Shown here: positions 58,201 to 64,000 of the stretch, in pieces
Layout of the letters: each line of letters starts with the position of its first letter
How positions within the stretch are numbered: the first letter of the stretch is position 1
Origin: Philopedon plagiatum
Taxonomy: Eukaryota > Arthropoda > Insecta > Coleoptera > Curculionidae
Length of the DNA: 64,000 bases
Reading direction: 5' to 3'
Assembly (NCBI GenBank): GCA_963971165.1
Contig: OZ020190.1
Coordinates: 7,330,582 to 7,394,581, forward strand
Made by a program: the position numbers and the translations under genes
Notes under the pieces: generated by a model
The model's input: only the letters and a program-made list of their open reading frames with translations
The model's database searches: none
What the model was told of the DNA's origin: nothing

Positions 58201-59355
58201 AACATATTTTTTTAGTAAAGAAAATCTTCTCATACTAATAATGAAGAAAGTCGGCAGATTTTACCAAATTAAATATATTTTCCTAACAATACAACTTAGA
58301 AATAACAGTATTTTTAAAGTTAACCGTCATATCGGTATTTAGTTTTATAAATGTAAAGAATGGAGGAAATATTGTAGGATTTTATAATTTTTTTCGTGCC
58401 ACGAAAATAATAAAAATTTAAACGCAGCTCATTCTACTGATAAATATGGGTATGGTGAATCAAAAAAAAATCGATCAAGTGCAAGCTATATCTGCACAAT
58501 TACCATCAGCCCCCCACTTAACCTGAGCAAACCTCGGCCGCTCGATCTTTGCCCGTCTGCCGCGATACCGCCGCCGGTGACACCAACGCCGTATCAGATC
58601 GCGTATGCGCGGAGCACTGAAAAACGTGTATGAGCAAAAGTTGTTGCTTACATCGGGAGAAATATTTCTTATCGAAAACTATTTCTCTAAAAGCAAGGAT
58701 TCAACAGATACAAGGGAATAAAAAATTAAATTGTTTATAACAATTGATCGGACTAAAATTTTTCAATCCTGATAATTTTGGCTCAATCTACACCCAATTC
58801 TCAATGTTCATGATTTTTTAAGATTTTTCTGAACGGTCCTTTTGATGATGAGGGTGGGGGAGAACAATTTTGAAGCGTTTTTCCTGAAAAATGTTTAAAA
58901 AACTACATAGAAAAATACATTATATATTGTTGAATTCGTGCTTAAATAAACTTTCATTTGAAACCCTACACGATGTCATTAAAAAATTCTTCCATTTCCC
59001 AATTTCCCCACGAATTTAACGGCCAGAATCATATAATCGTATAACAATTTTACTCCATTGCACACTTTGAACCCCCATTTTACCCCCTTAGACATTGATT
59101 TATTAAAAATTGTAAAACAAGTGTTTAATCATTTATTTTTTGGAGTACTTCTATGAAGTTTCAAGCTAAAAGTACCAACTAATATTTTTTCCATACAAAC
59201 TTTCAACCACCTTTAGGGGTTGAATTTTGAAAAATCCCTTCTTAGTGAGTATCTCCATTATAAAATAAAACTACTGGCCCAATTTCATATTTATAACTTC
59301 AGCGGTTTCGGCTCCGGCGATGATAAATCAGTCAGTCCATCAGTCAGGGCATATT

Positions 59356-59443
<88 letters not shown>

Positions 59444-60920
59444 GATTACTAATTACAATCAATGTAATTAATTATACCAAAGTCATCGAATCCTTCCCAG
59501 CTCTGTTTCGAGTTATGTTTTTGTTGGGATGTATTGTTATTATAACTCTTAGTCGGGTTTTTATGCGAAAAACTGTTTTAAATTATTCAGGGAAGTTATC
59601 TCTTATTGTCGTTAAGATATTTTTACATTTACGAGTGTAAGCTCTTAGAAACGCGTATTTCTGGAGTCCTGTGCATAATGTTTTAAAGCTTTGAAACAAC
59701 GCCTACATCACGTGCGCACCGAGATCAAGCTTTTATTGTTATTCTTACATTTTAATGGGACGTTTTATGAGGAAACAATTATTGGTGCTTTTTGGCATGG
59801 GATAATGCTAATTTTAATTTTATTTACAGGGAAAAAAGCAGACTAAACGTATATCATAATCATTGGAAAATAAAATGCCGAAAATTGTAAATGTTTGACC
59901 TTAAATTTTAATTCATTAAAATGCTGATAATTAATTACAAACCGTTTAAAATCCAGAACAATTTTTTAACAATTTTTTCGAATAAAACATTCATTTTGTG
60001 TTTGAATGCTCTTTTATAAAATATAATTTTTCTAAAACACGTTATGTAATATTGTCGCTATGGTCTATTGGCTAAGTTTAATGTATTCAGAATGATCCAA
60101 AAGTAATGGGACATAAAGCAGGAGTAGATTTCTGGCACAAAAATATAGCGATTTAGTTGTTAAGTCCAAAAGCTGATATTAACAGAGATATAGAGCGTTA
60201 AAATGAGAATTTTAATTTCGATTTCCTTTATTATTCTATAAAGTGTTTGACAAAATACCACAGAAGTTGGAATAGGAAGGTTTTTGTCTGCGAGAAAAAT
60301 AATCCGGCCTTAATTTTACTGTAACGGACAGAGGGCGCTACGTATGGAACACTCCATTCGTTAAAAATGCTCAATTTTTTTTCGAGTGGATGTATGGACG
60401 TCTTGATGTAAGAATATTATTTTCTTGTCATTTACTAGTTCAATACGGCTGAAGTTGACTATTTTTGAAATATTTGCCATCTTGACATTATATGCAGCAT
60501 ATTTTTTACGTTGACTTGTGTGCTATTTTACAATACAAGCATATTTCAGGAAATATTCTACAAGACGTAAATTTAGGGGGGTAAATAATGAGAGTTTAAC
60601 ACGATTTTGGCGCCTTGATGAACTATCGTATCTCTACAGTAATAAAATCTACAGTAATAAAACACTTTCCACCTTGGAGTGTAATATACTATTAAAATGT
60701 AAATATTTCGAAAAAGCAGTTAGTAATAGCTAAAATATATTTTTAAGCTAATAATTGAATAATAAACTTAAATAATAGTTCTTTGCAGGTAATGGCTACA
60801 TATCAACGAAAATTCTAAAAGAAATTCTTAAAGAATTAGATGACAAATTAACAAATGAAGAATTAGACGGAATTGTGGCAGAAATTGATACCGATGGTTC
60901 AGGAACAGTTGATTTTGATG
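47794..60920 (+). CDS. TpnC: Troponin C gene (5 exons seen, last exon outside window)
   Basis: Exons 47794-47799, 47865-47892, 54765-54908, 57983-58102 and 60789-60920 join in frame into 143 residues of a protein that is normally about 150-155. The product is the calcium sensor of the thin filament: calcium binding relieves troponin inhibition and allows contraction. Four EF hands are present. Loop 1 (DVEKKGSIGTQM) and loop 3 (DKEGNGYISTKI) lack key ligands. Loop 2 (DTDGSGALEFGE) is canonical, and loop 4 (DTDGSGTVDFD) is canonical up to the exon end. This II+IV pattern is that of the common insect muscle isoforms, as opposed to the flight-muscle form that binds only at IV. The terminal EFMEMM-type exon is not found before 64000. 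Introns hold most of the transposons on this side. Confidence 0.92.
47865..47892 (+). CDS. TpnC: Troponin C exon 2 (28 nt)
   Basis: Acceptor TTTTTTAG, donor GTAAGT. Encodes EELDKEQIA plus the first base of a Leu codon. Confidence 0.9.
47893..48600. other. Troponin C intron 2, first part
   Basis: AT-rich; nothing recognised. Confidence 0.4.
48603..48820. repeat. Small foldback element, family F, copy 3, with nested hairpin
   Basis: The outer stem (aaagaaatcagtatttta with aatgaaatttttatt) and the inner stem (acaaaatttgata with tcgaacttttgt) match the copies at 24.2 and 26.15 kb. An extra GC-rich hairpin is inserted at about 48648-48715: aacaatagcgcggt pairs with accgcgctattgtt and, inside it, cgctccc with gggagcg. 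Confidence 0.6.
48829..49380. mobile_element. TA-inserting foldback element (family G), copy 1, truncated
   Basis: It begins TA-CAGGTTGTCC and is similar over its full left arm and centre to 55306-56120. Blocks include gcaactctataccgtgtggt and cttaatttgtttttaaatgg. The centre (about 49170-49350) is palindromic: gttgtttaaaataatcaccacgaacttc pairs with the complementary block at 49312-49345. The right arm stops at about 49380, where mariner sequence begins. Confidence 0.75.
49381..49829 (-). pseudogene. mariner transposase, N-terminal half
   Basis: From 49829 the minus strand reads a start-like MSEKKLDFEKIMLRPVINYL, then the first helix-turn-helix (SDMIETYGGQCPSYATIKNW). After a frame change it reads NIDSVRDMILDYRLMGLKRL with CMRKLSAKWISKCLKADQK and TTSKEICRGFVENT, matching the mariner order up to the point just before the catalytic domain. 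The catalytic half is missing; its place is taken by the foldback element. Confidence 0.8.
49830..50666. other. Troponin C intron 2, middle part
   Basis: AT-rich; nothing recognised. Confidence 0.4.
51090..52056 (-). pseudogene. DUF7869-like transposase-type protein, C-terminal part
   Basis: The best open frame (51773-51090, 227 codons) reads LCLYSDTCGGHNRNQNVAEI and HKFLESGHTFMEVDSMHSAI, signature blocks of the DUF7869 family, and ends at a stop at 51090. The Asp in YSDTCGG is a candidate catalytic residue. The frame continues upstream across a one-base shift at about 51775 into GWTELQGKRGSSEIG and SSDVSSMYYSLKICMYNFTI. Before that (from 52056) comes a Lys/Arg-rich stretch starting MDHGLNGFSLRRKEECNEAK. 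Family proteins are roughly twice as long, so the N-terminal half is missing, probably by internal deletion. Confidence 0.65.
52022..52866. repeat. Subterminal repeat motifs of the 2.2-kb transposon
   Basis: Variants of ggacttaacggctttttgca occur in both orientations at about 52026-52047 (minus, overlapping the first ATG of the coding part), 52439-52458 (minus), 52511-52531 (minus), 52768-52790 (plus) and 52843-52864 (plus, joined to the right terminal repeat). One more lies at the left end (about 50680-50701, minus). Arrays like this in hAT and CACTA elements are transposase-binding sites; here that role is inferred. Confidence 0.6.
52880..54764. other. Troponin C intron 2, last part
   Basis: No gene recognised. 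The stretch at about 54140-54640 (atttttaaccgacttcaag onward) looks like a common insect dispersed repeat. Confidence 0.35.
54765..54908 (+). CDS. TpnC: Troponin C exon 3 (EF hand 1 and start of EF hand 2)
   Basis: Acceptor TTTTAG, donor GTAAGT, 144 nt. It reads LKKAFDTFDVEKKGSIGTQM and on through IFTMLGITTTEQILNEIISE to VDTDG. EF loop 1 is degenerate. Confidence 0.93.
55131..55208. repeat. (TA)39 microsatellite
   Basis: An uninterrupted TA repeat of 78 bp in a troponin C intron. Confidence 0.95.
55528..55620 (+). repeat. SINE tail-like insertion in the family G left arm
   Basis: The block at 55556-55605 (acacccacggtac, gtacttagg, tctacgtggg) matches the tail of the 5S-derived SINE at 1393-1437. 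It replaces arm sequence that is present in family G copy 1. Confidence 0.65.
56130..56436 (-). mobile_element. LINE 3' end fragment
   Basis: Read on the minus strand it gives NKFKNKLKVFLTENFLYCHS and ends in a (TAAA)n tail at 56158-56137, as LINE 3' ends do. A few more bases continue after the inner foldback element at 57567. It lies inside the right arm of family G copy 2. Confidence 0.6.
56445..57558. mobile_element. 1,114-bp foldback element with 8-bp target duplication
   Basis: Arms 56445-56984 and 57021-57558 (540 and 538 bp) are near-perfect inverted copies around a 36-bp loop. The tips are tagggtggatcg and cgatccacccta. The direct repeat ATGTACAG flanks both ends (56437-56444 and 57559-57566), so the borders are exact. 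Eight-bp duplications point to hAT, though P-type elements also make 8 bp. There is no coding capacity. Arm similarity is so high that the element must be young or kept uniform by gene conversion. Confidence 0.92.
57600..57980. other. Troponin C intron 3, right part
   Basis: Nothing recognised. Confidence 0.4.
57983..58102 (+). CDS. TpnC: Troponin C exon 4 (EF hand 2 loop to EF hand 3)
   Basis: Acceptor CTCAG, donor GTGAGA, 120 nt. Reads GSGALEFGEFVTLAAKFMVE and on through QHELKEAFRLYDKEG. It completes the canonical loop 2 and starts the degenerate loop 3. Confidence 0.93.
58925..59070. repeat. Dispersed repeat family C, copy 2
   Basis: Matches 21535-21680 in the same orientation, beginning atattgttgaattcgtgctt. 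The following sequence to about 59350 (cagtcagtccatcagtcag) is also typical of repeat ends. Confidence 0.7.
59360..59441. repeat. (TA)41 microsatellite
   Basis: A second uninterrupted TA repeat, about 82 bp, in the next troponin C intron. Confidence 0.95.
60789..60920 (+). CDS. TpnC: Troponin C exon 5 (EF hand 3 loop to EF hand 4 loop)
   Basis: Acceptor TTTGCAG, donor GTAAGT, 132 nt. It reads NGYISTKILKEILKELDDKL and on through GIVAEIDTDGSGTVDFD. Loop 4 needs its final Glu from the next exon, which is outside the window. Confidence 0.93.
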
Positions 60921-61169
60921 GTAAGTAATATTTGGTAAGACTATGTCCTTTATCTAAGACAATCAACGTAACGCCTACGTTGAGCGGAAAGAAAGGAGAA
61001 ACAAATACTTAGCTTACTATTAGAATTCAAGAAACACCGCCCAAATTACTATTGGCACTGTCATTATTGACAGAAGTAGTAAGTTGATTTTCCTAAACGA
61101 TTGCTATTTTTTCTAGAAACCAAAGTACACAAGCCGTATCTAGGTCGGTAAGTGCATCTTACCGCACTG

Positions 61170-61500
61170 GTGCACTAAGTGAAGTTGTGCTTATATCTGC
61201 AGCTAAATATTGACTAAAAAAAGAGAACACATAATATAGAATTTATTTATTTAAATTAAAGTTAAAAGTACAACTTGATTGTTGTCCTTAGCATTTGATA
61301 TTCAGCTCACAAACTTGCAGGAGATTTTAAACTTGAAGTTTCCATTCAGAATATTCCAGTAAGCTTTTCCCATTACACTGTTTTTCTCGTGTAGCCAGTT
61401 TCGTACCTTTCACTTGATTTTAGTGGGATTAGCTGTGAACTACCGGCTCTTCATCCGTCCTCGATTTCAATATCAACATTTTCCGCTTCATTAATGCGCG
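61170..61500 (-). repeat. Repeat family D, copy 2
   Basis: Similar to 36615-37000. The shared block gatttcaatatcaacatttt reads on the minus strand as ENVDIEIE. See copy 1 for the tentative recombinase-like reading. Confidence 0.7.
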
Positions 61501-61539
61501 AAAGCTCTGCGCTGGTAGTATAGGAAACTTGGAATTCAC

Positions 61540-61921
61540 GTGTTTCCACTTCTCCAGCTAAACTCATACTTCCTCTATATAAAATATGTCAAAAAGACAC
61601 CCTTGTACGACTTTCGTTTGCCTGTGTTGGAAATTCTTATTTCAGAAGATGCAGGAAAAAATATTGACAAAACGACAAGAGTTCATGATAATCTGCCTAG
61701 GAAAATTGGGCCCAAAATGAAAAAGGGAAAACGCTTAGGAAGAGATGCCGTATATGCACCCAAAATAAAAAGAGAATAGATACTATTTATCACTGTTTAA
61801 CGTGTCGTGAACATCCTGGTCTATGCCTGGATGAATGTTCCACAAAATTCCATAAGAATGAGAAGGACCTTTTACCGAAAACTTGTCCATCAAATGAACA
61901 AACAATGAAAACATCAAATTA
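61540..61921 (+). pseudogene. piggyBac-like transposase, C-terminal fragment
   Basis: The frame from 61540 reads LNSYFLYIKYVKKTPLYDFR, fitting the end of the piggyBac catalytic domain (LNa...Y........dFr). After a Lys/Arg-rich linker the frame shifts at about 61776-61790 into YHCLTCREHPGLCLDECSTK and FHKNEK, the Cys-rich finger at the C-terminus of piggyBac transposases. The N-terminal and catalytic parts are absent. Confidence 0.75.
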
Positions 61922-62035
61922 GGTTATGGCAACTCTAAAACACTGCTGTAGTAAAGAAATTACTTATTTTCAATGAAAATGATGCTTTCGTTCCCAGCTA
62001 AATCCAATATGTATCATTCCGCAGTGAAAGGGTTA

Positions 62036-62840
62036 AGCCGCGGCTACATTAGGCTGCTTTACCAGGCGCTGCTGGTTGCCGCTATCCGTTAGCAGCCCCA
62101 GCAAGCAGCTGCTTGCTTTGAGTTCACATTCATTTTAAATTGTAGCAGTGTTATGGCTGCTGATAGCGGGAAAAGTCAGTTTTGACTTTATTATACTGGT
62201 GACAAGTATGTCTTCTGTTGCGAGGAGAGTTGTTGCTACAACTATTAAGAATGGGACTAATGGGAGTGAAAGGACTTTTTCAAGAAGTGTTGTTGAAGAA
62301 CGAAATGAAAAAACGCACTTGGGTTAGGGACTGGATAAGTCGGAGAAAGTAATCATACTTTTCAATACATCAATACTTTTGAGAGAGCTTGAAGCCGAGT
62401 ACCCTGCATCCTATATGAACGTACTAAGATTATCCCTTCCAATGTTTGAGGAGTTGTTAAAATTAGTTACACCAATCATAAGAAACAGATACTCATTTAA
62501 GACAAGCTATTTCACGCAGAACTAAACTTTAGATTACTTTAAGGTATCTCGCAACTGGGGACAGCCTCAAATCACTTATGTATATGTTTCGAGTACCACT
62601 CATTACAATTTTTGGAGGTTCCAGAATAACTTTTAAATCGGCAACATTTAAAATCTTCAACCAGGAGTCACTCATTCAAATATATGTAGTGAATTTCATA
62701 ACACCCGGTATATTTTTTGTGCTTATTTGGTTTTCAAACCCAAGCAGCGGCTACTGTGGGTTCACACTGCGCTGTTAGGTAGCTGGTAGCAGCCAGCAGT
62801 AACGCAGCGGCTGGTAAAGCAGCCTATTGTGACCGCCGCT
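62036..62840 (+). mobile_element. PIF/Harbinger element, deletion derivative
   Basis: Terminal inverted repeats of about 31 bp (agccgcggctacattagg...; right end ...cctattgtgaccgccgct) are flanked by TTA on both sides (62033-62035 and 62841-62843), the target duplication of PIF/Harbinger. Inside are remains of a Harbinger transposase: KRTWVRDWISRR (about 62310-62347), LLRELEAEYPASYMNVLRLS and FEELLKLVTPIIRNRY (about 62375-62490), and SLKSLMYMFRVP (about 62565-62600). The catalytic triad region is missing. Confidence 0.88.
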
Positions 62841-63020
62841 TTATTGATGTATCGTAATACACTATTACGCAAGTAACCGGCTGTGTCTACTCTACTTAAA
62901 CAGATTGAAATAAAATATGGACCAAACGAACGCCGACAAATGCATGAGAATTTAAAATTTCAAAACTTATTCTAAATAAAATAAATCGGGCTTATTTCCG
63001 TCCAAAACAACAAACAATGT

Positions 63021-63772
63021 ATATGTTACGGTTAATTTGGATACTTGGCTAGTTTACAAACTAACCAGCTAGTTTGCAAACTAACTAAAGACACTGTTAT
63101 TTTGAAGGAATCAGCCATTTTCCACAAAATAGCAGATGGTTTATAAACTAGCTGGTTAGTATGCAAACTATCGATTTGCTTCAGTTAAGATGAGGATTTT
63201 ATTGAGGATACCTTAACCTAAAAATCATGTTTTGTTTGTTGTCCAGAAAATCTAGCCAATGGTGGATCGGAGGGCACCCTAAGGTCGGAACATGGTTAGC
63301 AACTGGTTAGGGGCCCTGACCAGTCTCTTTCCTCGCAGGCGAAGAGGGATCGGTGCGAAAAAATCCACTATTGTTCCTTATGTACAGATTTTTCATTACT
63401 GCACGCGCAGAGGAAGGAACAATAGTGGATTTTTTCGCACCGATCCCTCTTCGCCTGCGAGGAAAGAGACTGATCAGGGCCCCTAACCAGGTGCTAACCC
63501 TGTTCCGACCTTAGGGTGCCCTCCGATCCACCGTTCGCTAGATTTTCTGGACAACAAACAAAACATAATATTTAGGTTAAGGTAACCTCAATAAAATTCT
63601 CATCTTAACTGAAGCAAATCGATAGTTTGCATACTAACCAGTTAGTTTATAAACCATCTGCTATTTTGTGGGAAATGGCTGATTCCTTCAAAATAACAGT
63701 GTGTTTAGTTAGTTTGTAAACTAGCTGGTTAGTTTGTAAACTAGCCAACTATCCAAATTAACCGTAACATAT
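63021..63772. mobile_element. 752-bp foldback element
   Basis: Two arms of equal length (63021-63379 and 63414-63772, 359 bp each) are inverted copies with few mismatches, around a 34-bp loop. The tips read tgttacggttaatttgg and its complement. Near the tips, a short motif like tagtttgcaaact (itself nearly palindromic) is repeated three or four times per arm. Flanking TATA may be a target duplication, but it is ambiguous in AT-rich DNA. No coding capacity. Confidence 0.9.
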
Positions 63773-64000
63773 ATATTCTTTCTGGAAAGAGAATATTGGT
63801 TGCGCTTAAAATAATAAAACAGGATTTTTCCAAAATCTTGGCAGCCAGCAGGAACAACTTGAATCAACACATAAAGAATTTAAATTTAGGAGGTGTGCAC
63901 ACTAAAGTACTGGCAGGCAGGAATCATTTTGCAATAATTAAGTGAACATAACTGATTGATTTTTCATTATGTAGGCTAGAATAACAAACAAAAATAGTTC
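63773..64000. other. Window end, nothing recognised
   Basis: AT-rich intronic or intergenic sequence. The last troponin C exon is not seen here. Confidence 0.4.

Larger units (their letters stand above)
58103..60788. other. Troponin C intron 4
   Basis: AT-rich. It contains a GC-rich island at 58495-58620, dispersed repeat C copy 2 at 58925-59070 and a long TA microsatellite. At about 60090-60115 aatgatccaaaagtaatggg resembles a mariner terminal sequence, but no partner was seen. Confidence 0.4.

Noticed and set aside
59220..59640. Frames of 83 and 106 codons with Tyr-Ile repeats
   Set aside because: Produced by the second TA microsatellite.
1..64000. CRISPR arrays, operons, bacterial promoters or terminators
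   Set aside because: The window is nuclear animal DNA with introns. The repeats seen are inverted, tandem or dispersed, and none has the regular spacing of a CRISPR array.

Overview
This window is nuclear DNA from an animal, almost certainly an insect. It is AT-rich, its genes are split by GT..AG introns, and its transposon fauna (BEL/Pao, Tc1/mariner, hAT, piggyBac, PIF/Harbinger, non-LTR elements) is typical of insects. The order cannot be fixed from sequence alone; Hemiptera or Coleoptera seem plausible. Most of the window is intron and intergenic DNA filled with transposon debris of different ages.

Host genes, all on the + strand. (1) The 3' part of a leucine-rich-repeat (LRR) gene, exons 18060-18240, 18404-18543 and 21981-22273, ending in a C-terminal LRR cap and a GPI-signal-like tail. 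(2) A second LRR gene, exons 33376-33841 and 37376-39172, encoding about 751 residues with an N-terminal hydrophobic segment, LRRs, an LRR cap, a threonine tract, a transmembrane helix and a proline-rich cytoplasmic tail. (3) A troponin C gene with exons at 47794, 47865, 54765, 57983 and 60789. Its last exon lies beyond the window. A second 28-nt exon of the same type at 41303-41330 suggests an alternative start or the relic of a tandem copy.

Mobile DNA, left to right. A 5'-truncated LINE (1-1165) is followed by a 5S-rRNA-derived SINE (about 1158-1450). Next come transposase fragments (3.4 and 5.0 kb), a 5'-truncated BEL/Pao element with its 3' LTR (about 6.1-9.65 kb) and a Tc1-like pseudogene (14.06-14.93 kb). 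A LINE at 18.6-20.15 kb carries an antisense gypsy-type gag fragment. A 366-bp inverted-repeat element lies at 20.8 kb. Two dispersed repeat families are each present twice, at 16.4/30.6 kb and 28.4/31.4 kb. A hAT derivative lies at 34.5-35.5 kb and a LINE at 35.6-36.6 kb. Within the troponin C locus there are several mariner relics, a Tc1-like gene cleanly split by another TA-inserting element (45.6-47.1 kb), and a 2.2-kb transposon with a DUF7869-like gene and repeated subterminal motifs (50.67-52.87 kb). Also there is a nest of insertions at 55.3-57.6 kb containing a 1,114-bp foldback element with a perfect 8-bp target duplication. The right end holds a piggyBac relic (61.5-61.9 kb), a PIF/Harbinger element with TTA target sites (62036-62840) and a 752-bp foldback element (63021-63772).

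The strongest candidates for something undescribed are the DUF7869 element with its possible transposase-binding repeats, the large foldback elements, the 5S-derived SINE, and the paired troponin C micro-exons. All family names come from reading translations by eye; no database search was run.
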